Below are positions 7,893 to 15,847 of a stretch of 64,000 nucleotides of DNA, in pieces. This DNA is from Marinoscillum sp965229915. GTDB taxonomy: Bacteria > Bacteroidota > Bacteroidia > Cytophagales > Cyclobacteriaceae. The first letter of the stretch is position 1. Every line of letters starts with the position of its first letter. A model generated the notes under the pieces. It saw only the letters and a list, made by a program, of their open reading frames with translations. It searched no databases and had not been told where the DNA came from. The stretch spans positions 1,922,001-1,986,000 of the forward strand of contig NZ_CBDDJZ010000001.1 of assembly GCF_965229915.1 (NCBI RefSeq), written 5' to 3'. The position numbers and the translations under genes were made by a program.

Positions 7893-8364
7893 TTAATCCA
7901 ACCTCTGAAAAGTTCCCCTGATAAAAGCTTTCTTCAGCTGCTCCAATAAATCCAATTGTTTGGAGACATTTCTGGTCTTGGCCTCTAATTCTTCCAGAAT
8001 TAACAATCTATCCCGAATAACACCTACCACGTCAGGGATAGTGGGAGCCAATGATTTGCAGGCCAATTCGAAGATCATTGATTCGAAGAAACGGGATGAC
8101 AGATCCAACCAGATGTCTTTTGAAATATCCCGACTTCCATAAAGCAAAACAAAGCCAGTAGAACAAGTGGCGATTCTCTTCGAACTCTGTGCAAACCAGA
8201 TAACAATTAGGGCAAGGTTTGTCGAGTGGCTTTCCAGCATTCAGACCTTTCGACAATACATAAAAATGAGGGGTTGTTAAATTCTCCTTTCCGGAGAAAG
8301 TGGATACACGGTATCTAAACATGGTTTGAGCATTTAAAAAGTTATGCTCAGTCCAGTTGGTCAC
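7893..8364 (-). pseudogene. DUF6943-like gene split by a frameshift
   Basis: Two overlapping minus-strand frames together make one protein. The 5' part (from 8364) has TPHFYVLSKGLNAGKPLDKP, CPNCYLV and VGSVIPFLRI, which I recognise as the DUF6943 family found on Bacteroidota conjugative elements. It ends at a stop at 8032. The 3' part continues in another frame with FELACKSLAPTIPDVV and a coiled C-terminus (LEQLKKAFIRGTFQRLD). The shift lies roughly between 8045 and 8105. Either the gene is decayed or the frames are joined by recoding. No slippery heptamer stood out. Confidence 0.7.
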
Positions 8365-8571
8365 CGCCTGCGGCGCTCATATTCCAAAAGAAAAAAAAGA
8401 GAAAAAAAGAAAGCTTTTTTCTCAGCAGGCGATAGCAGGCCTGGCAAGGAGGAACGGAATAAAAGAAAGTGTGTGGGGCGGAAGTGTTTATGCCGTAGTT
8501 CCTTGACAGGGCTCTCAGGGTTGGCATGGAAGCCTGCTAGTTTTGATTGTTTTTTTACTATTGATCAATCA
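8365..8571. other. Non-coding stretch, compositionally mixed
   Basis: No gene is supported. The first half holds a purine-rich A/G run (8386-8416) next to a CGCCTGCGGCG palindrome. The second half is G-rich. It resembles the longer non-coding stretch at 8902-9636 on the other side of the small gene at 8572. Confidence 0.4.
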
Positions 8572-8901
8572 TCATTCTTCATATGTTTTCAGTTGCTGAT
8601 AAACACTCAGAATCCCCGCTGCACAATTGATGCTACTTAAACGACCTTTTAACGATATGATATCCGGATATTTTTTAGATAGCTTATCAATGGCTTTATC
8701 AAAGTATTTCACGAGTCGCTGGATTCGTGCCTGGTGCTGTTTAGGACTACACATGTAAGTGTGTCCATTTTCATAGAGAACCAGACTTTCGTAAAACCCT
8801 TTTAAAGTTTGTTCATCTCTGGATCCTAACTTAACCTTAAGAACTCTTCTTAAAAAGAATTCAATTTCGGTGCTGTACTTGTATGTTTCAATATTGTTCA
8901 T
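8572..8901 (-). CDS. Small protein of unknown function
   Basis: This 109-aa, mostly helical, basic protein (many Lys/Arg, e.g. KQHQARIQRLVKYFDKAIDK) has no family I recognise. ATG at 8901 follows an A/T-rich leader. It stands alone between two non-coding stretches on the island. Its coding nature is supported by length, normal amino-acid composition and a plausible helical pattern, not by known homology. Confidence 0.5.
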   Translation of the reverse strand: MNNIETYKYSTEIEFFLRRVLKVKLGSRDEQTLKGFYESLVLYENGHTYMCSPKQHQARIQRLVKYFDKAIDKLSKKYPDIISLKGRLSSINCAAGILSVYQQLKTYEE

Positions 8902-9636
8902 GATATGAATTTTTAAATGTTTTCAAATGAATCACAAGTTTTAAAAATTAAATAGGACAAGAAAGGACAGCCTTGAAAACACCAAGTAACATAACACTAT
9001 AACCATCCAAGAACAATCAAAAAATGCGAGTTTAAGCAGGTAAAACAGCCTTGAGCTAGCGTTAGCATCGCGGGCCTTAGCGGGCGCCACCGCCAGCCTG
9101 CCAGAAGATAGCGACCAAAGGAAGTGGCTGGGAGTGCGTACAGCTTTGGATCGAGTGTTGGGATAGCGCGGCTGTACGGTACTGGTGGTGGCCGCAGGCC
9201 CGCACAAACAATGGGCAGTGGCTGGGCTGCCAGCTACCGCAATGGAGAGAAGTCGAGAGCCCGCAGCGAAACAAAATGAGGGTGCTGGCAGAACAGAGAA
9301 AACTGCCGTGGTGACCAGACAGAAAGTAAAGCAGAGGGTGTGACATACTCTGAAAGACCCACAGGGCAGACAGTGTGCACGAAGTGCGCTCTGGCTGGTA
9401 TGGCGCAACTTCTGCCGCTCTGGCTGGGCAGCACTCCGCTTTACCTGCGTGGGAGACTGTTGTGTTAACGATGAATAAAGAAAAGTAGAATGCGGAGGAA
9501 AAGGTAAGTGTGGCCGACTGAAGAGGATTCGGCCTTTACCGAAGGAACGGAACGGCGGTCACTCTTGCCGCGGGTTCTGGAAGCTGGTGTACCATTCACG
9601 ATTTATAATCGGGATGATGGCACGAGCTGAAAGAGA
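8902..9636. other. Long G+C-rich non-coding region, possible structured RNA
   Basis: About 730 bases without a credible gene. From ~9050 to ~9460 the sequence is visibly richer in G+C than the surrounding A/T-rich island genes, and the plus strand is rich in G and A. Minus-strand open frames here are biased to Cys/Ser/Pro/Leu and look like artefacts of composition. Short self-complementary pieces occur, such as GGCC-GCA-GGCC near 9190. A long non-coding RNA or an origin/transfer region are both possible. Confidence 0.4.
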
Positions 9637-10413
9637 CTACTCCTCCCATACCACGCTCAAAGCAGTATTGTATTTTTGTGTAATAATGCAGTATTCATAA
9701 AAATTGAAGTCATTATCATTTTCCAGAGAATTCAGTTCGAACCACGTCGACTTCCAAATTGGCTGTTTACTCTCTTTTTTCGAATATATCTTACCCGTCT
9801 TAAAATACTCAGTGGCAACTGAATCCTCGGGAGGAGATAAATTAGTTGTATTCTTCATATAATGATCATAAGGATCAGGACGCATCCAATATTTCACTTT
9901 GTTAGCATAGCTATAAATAAGACAGATGGGGTGGTGACCAAATTTAAAGTAGTGATAAGCTACCGATGTAATGCTAGTTTTAAAGTAGTCTGCAAGATAT
10001 CTGAGTAATTCAGGGCCAAATTCATAATCATCTGATATTTCCTTAAAAAGTGCTTCAGGCATAAGTAGCTCAGATGCAAATTCATTTGCTTCCGTTTCCT
10101 GATTGCCTTTTCTAAAGTATTCCAAAGTTGCGTCCGTATCATTATGAAGTAAAAAATGCTGACGATGCATGCGAAGGTGCCCAATTTCATGAGCGAGAGT
10201 GAATCTCTTTTTGCCCTCATACTCAATATTAGAATTCACAGTAATTATAGTCTTACGTTTACCAAAGACAATTCTGCCATCGGAATTGGACATGGGCTTT
10301 TCTAATACTGTTGCTCCCAAACCAGAAGCAATAAGCTCTAAGGGAATGTCTGATAAATCAGTGAAGCCATGTTCAGACATTAACTTCTTAGCTGCAAACT
10401 GTCCTGGTGACAT
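9637..10413 (-). CDS. ImmA/IrrE (COG2856) family metallopeptidase
   Basis: The 258-aa protein has the zinc-peptidase motif HEIGH at residues 75-79 (FTLAHEIGHLRMH) and the downstream ETEANEFASELLMP, which supplies the third ligand Glu. Such proteases cleave repressors or other regulators and release gene expression on mobile elements or after stress. It is the last gene of a three-gene minus-strand operon (2-base gap from the 137-aa gene). The context suggests that its substrate is the 137-aa protein or the sigma-like protein upstream. The C-terminal ~90 residues are not recognised. Confidence 0.85.
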   Translation of the reverse strand: MSPGQFAAKKLMSEHGFTDLSDIPLELIASGLGATVLEKPMSNSDGRIVFGKRKTIITVNSNIEYEGKKRFTLAHEIGHLRMHRQHFLLHNDTDATLEYFRKGNQETEANEFASELLMPEALFKEISDDYEFGPELLRYLADYFKTSITSVAYHYFKFGHHPICLIYSYANKVKYWMRPDPYDHYMKNTTNLSPPEDSVATEYFKTGKIYSKKESKQPIWKSTWFELNSLENDNDFNFYEYCIITQKYNTALSVVWEE

Positions 10414-10415
10414 GA

Positions 10416-10829
10416 TTAATCTTCAATATCCTCTAAATCCTCAAGAATTTTTGTCAAATCACTATCACTCAATACTTCTCTTAACTCATCATCAGACCAT
10501 TTTTCAAGATTTCTAAATTGAAATGATGTACTTCGTTGTGCCAAAGCATTTTGGAGTATTTCCCCTGTCAATTGAGCATTATGTTGAATTAGCTCTTTCA
10601 ACCTATCCTTTACTTGCTCTAAAAGCGACGCGTCTTTAGTTTGATTTTCCTTCGCTTTTGATAAAAAAATATATTTTTTGAAGTCATTAGCTCCCTGAAC
10701 TCCAACTTCATTTGAATCAATATTCAATTCAGCCAAAAACTGTTGGGCAGCTTCAAAACTTTCATCAATCGTATTTAATGAAAGATCATCAAAACTGTCA
10801 AAGATTGATTTGCGTGATTTATTAGTCAT
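10416..10829 (-). CDS. Unknown 137-aa acidic protein, candidate regulator
   Basis: No domain is recognised. The protein is acidic at both ends (DSFDDLSLNTIDESFEAA, and a DLTKILEDLEDIED tail) with a helical middle that may form a coiled coil (LLEQVKDRLKELIQHNAQL). Its start overlaps the end of the sigma-like gene by 8 bases, and its stop lies 2 bases before the ImmA/IrrE peptidase. In ImmR/ImmA-like pairs the gene beside the peptidase is the cleaved regulator. Here it could be an anti-sigma factor or that substrate, by inference from position only. Confidence 0.55.
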   Translation of the reverse strand: MTNKSRKSIFDSFDDLSLNTIDESFEAAQQFLAELNIDSNEVGVQGANDFKKYIFLSKAKENQTKDASLLEQVKDRLKELIQHNAQLTGEILQNALAQRSTSFQFRNLEKWSDDELREVLSDSDLTKILEDLEDIED

Positions 10830-11409
10830 TTGGAGAAATTTTTTGTCTTAGCTTAATAATTCGTCCATCTAAACGCCTGATGGCATTATGATAAACTGTT
10901 TCGCTCATACCCAAATCACCTTTAATCTCTTTGGGTTTAGTCATACCATCAGCCATGCACTCAAAAATCAATAATTCTTCATCTGTAGCACCATTTTGAG
11001 AAAGGAAATTAAAGCATTCATTTCTTAATTCCTTAGCCTTCATGTCATCTTCAGGACTTGGTTCCTTGGAATGATCTGGAATTTGAATTGTAGGTTCTTC
11101 CTTTGATTTCGATTTGTTTAAGGAATTATTGAGATGACTATCAATTACGCTGAGTAAGAAGTTTTTAAATGTTGAGTATTCTTCTGTATTCCACGTCCTA
11201 GCACCTTCCAGTAACACCTTGTCCATCACTTCACTGATTAGATTCTGAGCCATCTCTTTCAATTCCTGAGAACTTCCCTTTATCCCATACCTTCTTGTAA
11301 ACCTAAAAATACAATGTGCAACCAATATAACTTGAAGCTGATTCCAGTCTTCCTTTTTAGCTACTTCTATTAGCGCCTGGCCCGATATAATTTTCGTTGC
11401 TACTTCCAC
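10822..11409 (-). CDS. Sigma-70-like (ECF-like) protein
   Basis: At 195 aa it has the size of an ECF sigma factor. The C-terminal third (EELLIFECMADGMTKPKEI, then MSETVYHNAIRRLDGRIIKL) reads as a sigma region 4 helix-turn-helix. The N-terminal half has helical segments comparable to region 2 but is divergent. A flexible charged linker (KSKSKEEPTIQIPDHSKEPS) joins them. It is the first gene of the operon with the 137-aa protein and the ImmA/IrrE peptidase, and it diverges from the CBASS operon across ~130 bases. Confidence 0.65.
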   Translation of the reverse strand: MEVATKIISGQALIEVAKKEDWNQLQVILVAHCIFRFTRRYGIKGSSQELKEMAQNLISEVMDKVLLEGARTWNTEEYSTFKNFLLSVIDSHLNNSLNKSKSKEEPTIQIPDHSKEPSPEDDMKAKELRNECFNFLSQNGATDEELLIFECMADGMTKPKEIKGDLGMSETVYHNAIRRLDGRIIKLRQKISPND

Positions 11410-11420
11410 TTTTCATACAT

Positions 11421-11483
11421 AAATGCTGATACCACAAAAAAAAATACGAAGCGATCGTAAATTTTTTAAAACGGTCAGCATTT
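11421..11483. promoter_or_regulatory. Nested inverted repeats in a divergent promoter region
   Basis: AAATGCTGA (11421-11429) and TCAGCATTT (11475-11483) are perfect inverted copies. Between them TACGA (11445-11449) and TCGTA (11455-11459) form a second inverted pair. The site lies upstream of both the sigma/ImmA operon (minus) and the CBASS operon (plus), a natural place for an operator shared by both. Confidence 0.5.
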
Positions 11484-11542
11484 AATAATAAGGGTTGATA
11501 CTAATTCAATCATAATGTTAAACAACTGAAAATAATAAAAAA

Positions 11543-11716
11543 ATGGCAACTAACAAACCATACGGCGATAACGCCAGAAAAGGGCAAGTGAGAGGGAGGT
11601 CTCAAACCCTAAATCCAAAAACTGGTCAATGGACTAAAAGAGATACAGAAACCGGGAGGTTTATGGATGGTAAAAAAGATGGATCACCCTTTAAAGGTGT
11701 GAGAAAAGAAAAATAA
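11543..11716 (+). CDS. Tiny basic protein preceding the CD-NTase
   Basis: A 57-aa frame reads MATNKPYGDNARKGQVRGRS, then a middle part with KTGQW and KRDTETGRFMD, and ends GSPFKGVRKEK. It is strongly basic, rich in Gly and probably unstructured. I recognise this as a recurrent small protein in bacteria, but know of no function. It ends 8 bases before the CD-NTase start and is in the same operon, so it may be the first gene of the CBASS unit or its translational leader. Confidence 0.7.
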   Translation: MATNKPYGDNARKGQVRGRSQTLNPKTGQWTKRDTETGRFMDGKKDGSPFKGVRKEK

Positions 11717-11724
11717 TAGAAATT

Positions 11725-12855
11725 ATGCTTATAACATCGGATGCAAAAACCCAGTTAGAGGACACCCTCGCAAAAATGGCAGCAGCTGCCGAACTGGATC
11801 AGACTCGTTGGAATAGACTAAAATCTGCTTATGAAGCCATTAGTAAATGGTTAAGCGATGACCCTGAGTTTTTTGGTGAGGTAGAAATAGAGATTTACCC
11901 TCAAGGCTCTGTTGCCATAGGAACAACAACAAAACCCTACGGAAAAACTGAATTTGACTTGGACGTAGTTATACACATCAAGCTTCTTTCATCAAACTAT
12001 GATCCTGAGACCATTTTTAACGAGGTGGTTAGAAGGCTACGGCAGCATGAAACCTATAAAAAGATTTGTGAACCAAAGTCAAGGTGTGTTCGGCTGAATT
12101 ATCAAGGAGATTTTCATTTAGATGTTATTCCTGGCTGTATGGTGGTTGTATACAATGATGAACTCATTGATATCCCTGATTCAAAAATCAAAGAATGGTT
12201 GAGATCATGCCCTAAAGGATATCAGAAGTGGTTCATCGACATAGCGAATCGTATACAGATTACTCTGCTGGAGAAAGCTTTCTCAGCACATAAAGTTGAG
12301 ATAGAAGAATATGCAAAAAAGAAACCTCTTCAAAGAGCTGTTCAACTAATCAAGATGAGAAGGAATATATATTTCAATGAAAATCCAGAGAATGCTCCAG
12401 CAAGCATTATACTCACAACTCTTGCAGCGCAATTCTATAATGGCGAACCTTCAATTTCAGAGACCTTTGAACATATTGTCGCTAAAATTAAGAATCATGT
12501 AGAAACGTTATATCCCCATCGCCCTTTTGAACTTCCCAACCCTGTTAATCCTAGTGAGAACTTGGCAGATGTATGGGTAGACAAACCACACCTATACCAA
12601 CATTTCATTTCCTTCATTAAGAGTCTAGATGAAGAGTGGCAAGATCTAAAAGAAGCTCATGGCATTGAAGAAGAGGCAACTTTAATGAAAGGTATGTTTG
12701 GTGATGAGCCTTATATCAAGGCTATGCAGGCTAGAGCAGAAGTAGTGAACCAGAAAAGAGGTAATGGCCTAGGAATTCTCCCATCTGGAATGTTGGTAGA
12801 TCGTGCCGTTGAGAAGAGTTTGCCGGTAAAACCTAATACGTTTTATGGAGATTAG
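11725..12855 (+). CDS. CBASS cyclic-oligonucleotide synthase (CD-NTase)
   Basis: CD-NTases make cyclic di- or trinucleotide signals when phage infection is sensed. This 376-aa protein has the full polymerase-beta-like active site: GS at residues 61-62 (YPQGSVAIGTT), the paired aspartates D78 and D80 (EFDLDVVIH), and the third carboxylate D133 (FHLDVIPG). The C-terminus ends VKPNTFYGD, a tail I associate with CD-NTases encoded beside E2-like proteins. The E2-like gene overlaps its end by 11 bases and a TM-STING follows, so the product is probably a STING ligand. Prokaryotic STINGs studied so far bind cyclic di-GMP. Confidence 0.9.
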   Translation: MLITSDAKTQLEDTLAKMAAAAELDQTRWNRLKSAYEAISKWLSDDPEFFGEVEIEIYPQGSVAIGTTTKPYGKTEFDLDVVIHIKLLSSNYDPETIFNEVVRRLRQHETYKKICEPKSRCVRLNYQGDFHLDVIPGCMVVVYNDELIDIPDSKIKEWLRSCPKGYQKWFIDIANRIQITLLEKAFSAHKVEIEEYAKKKPLQRAVQLIKMRRNIYFNENPENAPASIILTTLAAQFYNGEPSISETFEHIVAKIKNHVETLYPHRPFELPNPVNPSENLADVWVDKPHLYQHFISFIKSLDEEWQDLKEAHGIEEEATLMKGMFGDEPYIKAMQARAEVVNQKRGNGLGILPSGMLVDRAVEKSLPVKPNTFYGD

Positions 12856-13246
12856 TGATATACCAATACATTTTCAGCTTGCAGCTTTAAAAGCCAAAAT
12901 ACCAGATTGTGATCTTTATCTGAATAAAAACTACCTGAGAGCAAGAGGTAAGGTTAAGCCAACTCCTAGGAGCATCTGGTATGAATATGAAATTAAGTAT
13001 CGGTTCCGTGAGAATATCACAATCTTCATCAAAGAGCCGCTAATTAAGACTGAACTCAACGGTAAAAAGGCCGAACATCTCTATCGGGATGGGAGCCTTT
13101 GCCTCTTTTTTCCGAAAGCAAAGGAGTTTGATTCTAAAAAATTGATAGTGGATTACATCGTGCCATGGATTGCTCTTTGGTTATTCTTCTATGAAATCTG
13201 GCTCGTAACCGGTGATTGGAAAGGTGGTGGCATTCACCCAAATTAA
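12845..13246 (+). CDS. E2-like CBASS accessory protein (type II-short)
   Basis: This 133-aa protein has a ubiquitin-conjugating-enzyme-like core. HLYRDGSLCLFFPKAKEF contains the expected active cysteine, Cys86, and the C-terminus IALWLFFYEIWLVTGDWKGG ending GGGIHPN is typical of the short E2-like proteins of type II-short CBASS. In full type II systems the E1-E2 protein Cap2 attaches the CD-NTase C-terminus to target molecules and so primes it. Here no E1 or JAB protease gene is seen, so the E2-like protein would act alone. Its start lies inside the end of the CD-NTase gene. Confidence 0.82.
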   Translation: MEISDIPIHFQLAALKAKIPDCDLYLNKNYLRARGKVKPTPRSIWYEYEIKYRFRENITIFIKEPLIKTELNGKKAEHLYRDGSLCLFFPKAKEFDSKKLIVDYIVPWIALWLFFYEIWLVTGDWKGGGIHPN

Positions 13247-13252
13247 TTCAAA

Positions 13253-13891
13253 ATGAGAAAAATATTAAATAATTCATTTACAATCATAACGGTTGGTCTA
13301 TTTGTACTCTGGCTTATACTTCCAGATAAACCATATTGGGAAGCCACAATTGGGATTCTCTTTATTGCTAAAGAAGTCATTATAAGGTGGCAAATGAGAA
13401 AAATAGAAGTTCTAGAATTCTCTCCAGCAATTTCTCTAGCTCACGGATATGTTAACAACTTTCTAGAGCCTGCAATTAATGAATTGCTTTCAAAATATGG
13501 AAATGACGTGAAGTTTATCATCTATATACCTCATGATCTGGAGGAGTTGTCAGATCAACAAATTGATCGAATGAAAATTCAAATTGAGGCGGATGGCTAC
13601 AAGCTAAAGGAAATAAAGTTGAAAAGAAAATCAGGAAGACCCCATGATATATTAACCATTGAAAAGCACTCAGGAAGCGTATCCTATTTTGATTTTCCGA
13701 GAACCCTATTATCACTTCAGTCTTACATAGACTACAAAGTGGAGACGGCCAAAAATGAGCTTTCTGAAGAAAAGCAACTTAGATTGGGTAAGAAACTAGT
13801 TGATGCTTTTAAAAATGAAGTACAAAGACTTATAACCAAGAAGAACCTCAATAATAAAATCCATTTCGTGAACAAATCTCTCGAGTTGTAG
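13253..13891 (+). CDS. TM-STING effector
   Basis: Two N-terminal hydrophobic segments (about residues 9-24 and 29-46) precede a cytosolic domain with clear bacterial STING marks: SPAISLAHGYVNNFLEPA, then VKFIIYIPHDLEEL. Bacterial STING proteins bind a cyclic dinucleotide and oligomerise. The transmembrane type known from Cytophagales such as Roseivirga is thought to disrupt the inner membrane. It starts 6 bases after the E2-like gene, giving the order CD-NTase, E2, TM-STING. No TIR domain is present. The 212-aa length suits a TM-STING. Confidence 0.85.
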   Translation: MRKILNNSFTIITVGLFVLWLILPDKPYWEATIGILFIAKEVIIRWQMRKIEVLEFSPAISLAHGYVNNFLEPAINELLSKYGNDVKFIIYIPHDLEELSDQQIDRMKIQIEADGYKLKEIKLKRKSGRPHDILTIEKHSGSVSYFDFPRTLLSLQSYIDYKVETAKNELSEEKQLRLGKKLVDAFKNEVQRLITKKNLNNKIHFVNKSLEL

Positions 13892-13926
13892 ACATATGAT
13901 CGCTTTGATAAGAATTTTGATTACTC

Positions 13927-14871
13927 TTGGTGTTGTTAGCGGGCTGGTACAGTTTTTTTAGACAAAACGGAAAGTTAGTTATTCCCGAAAATTCCAACTG
14001 TCAAGATGAGTTCGAGACCTTTAACACGAATTTGAACATTCCACCTTCAAAAGTGAAAAGGTTGAAACAGGCAAGGAAAGCAATCCAAAATGCAATTCGA
14101 AAATACTTCGAAAGTCAGAAAAACTTTACAACACCAAAGTTTTAACAACAGGGATCTTACGCCAATGGGACTATGATCCGCAATAGTGAAGATCAATGTG
14201 ATCTTGATGTAGGGATATACTTTTTCCAAAAGCCTGAAAAGGCGTACTCAACTATCCAAAAGCACATCAAGATTGCCTTAATGGGACATACGACTCTTGG
14301 TGTTAGTCTGTTATCCCGATGCGTAAGATTGAAGTATCAGGGGGATTTTCACATTGATATGCCTATATACTATACGGATAATGGTGAAGAGTACTATTTA
14401 GGCAACCTCGATAAAGAAGACGAATGGGAACTTTGCGATTCCAAAATATTTAAGGATTGGGTAGTTGAAAATACCCATTATAATGATCAGAAGATTAGGA
14501 TAATAAGATACATGAAAGCTTGGTCAGATCATTATCATTCAAAAAAGAGAATTAAGATGCCAAGTGGGTTAGTTTTCACCATTTGGGCAATTCAATTTTA
14601 TAAAGAAAACGAACGTGACGATGTGGCTTTGGTACATACTGCAGCGGCTATTCTGGAACACCTTAAGGATAATTTTCAATTTACATGGACATGCGAGATG
14701 CCTGTTGCTCCGAATGACAATGTTTTAGATAGACTTACCAAAGAGCAGCAATCCAATTTTCGTGAAGCTCTTGAGAGCTTTGTAACAAAAGGCTTTGAAG
14801 CGCTTTCATCTGAAGAAAAACAGAGAGCAATAAATATCTGGAAAAAGCTCCTTGGTAAAAGATTCGCTTAG
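13927..14871 (+). pseudogene. Second CD-NTase (SMODS type), interrupted by an in-frame stop
   Basis: One continuous frame encodes an N-terminal part (FNTNLNIPPSKVKRLKQARK), a TAA stop at 14143-14145, then QQGSYANGT directly after it, CDLDVGIYFF and FHIDMPIYY. The Gly-Ser motif and all three metal-binding aspartates are intact, and only the stop separates them from the N-terminal helices. A single change of TTA to TAA would explain it. Restart at the ATG at 14173 would lose the Gly-Ser motif, so the protein should be inactive. The original start codon is also unclear. No effector follows. The next genes are an AbiE pair on the other strand. Confidence 0.8.
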
Positions 14872-14887
14872 AAGCCTTAATTCTACA

Positions 14888-15847
14888 TTAAAATCTGTAA
14901 GTCTGGATGAACAACTTAATTTTCTTTAATGAATCCAGTATAGCATCAGAAGGTGGTAGATCATCTGACCAGATTAACTTAGAGAGTTCTCCCTGGTATG
15001 TTTCTTTTAATGGAGCCCACATTTGATTTATGTCTCTCAGTAATGGGGAATCATGAATAGGGAGTGATACCCAATCACCTGAGAAGGTATTATTCTGTTG
15101 ATCATCCTGAAGCACCAAAGTAATGAGCTCAAAGTTCTCCTTCACTAAAAGTGAGTTCTTCAAGTCTGGCTCATTTAGAAGTTTATGTAGATCGTAGAAG
15201 TGTCGGATTTTCTGTTTTAGTTCATCTGACCCTTCATAGGATAGCCGAACCAAAGACATGAGTTTTTCATAAAAGGTTCGTTCTCGTTTTAATACATTGA
15301 TTTCAAACGCCTCCAGATTATACTCCTTAATCAATTCCTCCTCACCTACATTGGATAGAAACTGAGCAACATAGGACTGAATAGTTTTCCTCTCAAAAGG
15401 AACAGGATTGGTAAAGCAATTGATCTCTAGCTGAATGTGTGGTTTTACAGGATCAAATGTCTCTTCTTCAACAGCACGTGGGTAGTTGTAAAAAGTCCTT
15501 CTGTTTCTACCTCTCTTTTCTTCATTAGGGTGTTTGAAGTATTCTAGTCCATTAGAAGATTCTGTCTCAACTGCCTTAATGATCCTTTTTAGTTGATTAT
15601 CCGTTATACCCTCCTCTTTTAATATGGCCAGATCAATATCTTCAGAGAATCTATCGATACAATTGAAGGCCTTGGACAATGAGGTACCTCCTTTGAAAAT
15701 TATTTGATCACTTGAATTGGCCTGTGCAACATTTCTTAAGACATAAGTCACCCAATAGTCCTTTTCTATAAATATGTCCCTAAGTCTGAAATGTGCTGCA
15801 GCTGCACGTATGGCATCTTCAAAGTCTGACGACTGGTGAAAGGTCAT
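14888..15847 (-). CDS. AbiEii-family nucleotidyltransferase toxin
   Basis: AbiEii proteins are nucleotidyltransferase toxins of type IV toxin-antitoxin and abortive-infection systems. This 319-aa protein shows the family's FIEKDYWVTYVLR near the N-terminus and the active-site block FKGGTSLSKAFN followed by FSEDIDLAIL, with the DxD-like carboxylates. Length is normal. Its start overlaps the antitoxin's stop by 4 bases, so the two are translationally coupled. It converges on the broken CD-NTase with 16 bases between. Confidence 0.88.
   Translation of the reverse strand: MTFHQSSDFEDAIRAAAAHFRLRDIFIEKDYWVTYVLRNVAQANSSDQIIFKGGTSLSKAFNCIDRFSEDIDLAILKEEGITDNQLKRIIKAVETESSNGLEYFKHPNEEKRGRNRRTFYNYPRAVEEETFDPVKPHIQLEINCFTNPVPFERKTIQSYVAQFLSNVGEEELIKEYNLEAFEINVLKRERTFYEKLMSLVRLSYEGSDELKQKIRHFYDLHKLLNEPDLKNSLLVKENFELITLVLQDDQQNNTFSGDWVSLPIHDSPLLRDINQMWAPLKETYQGELSKLIWSDDLPPSDAILDSLKKIKLFIQTYRF

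Noticed and set aside
8941..9408. Minus-strand 155-codon open frame
   Set aside because: Its product is unusually rich in Cys, Ser, Leu and Pro with no fold or family, and several other overlapping frames are equally open. This fits G+C-rich composition rather than a gene.
14173..14871. The 3' part of the second CD-NTase as an independent active gene starting at ATG 14173
   Set aside because: It would lack the Gly-Ser nucleotide-binding motif, which lies just upstream of the ATG in the same frame. A broken full-length gene explains it better.
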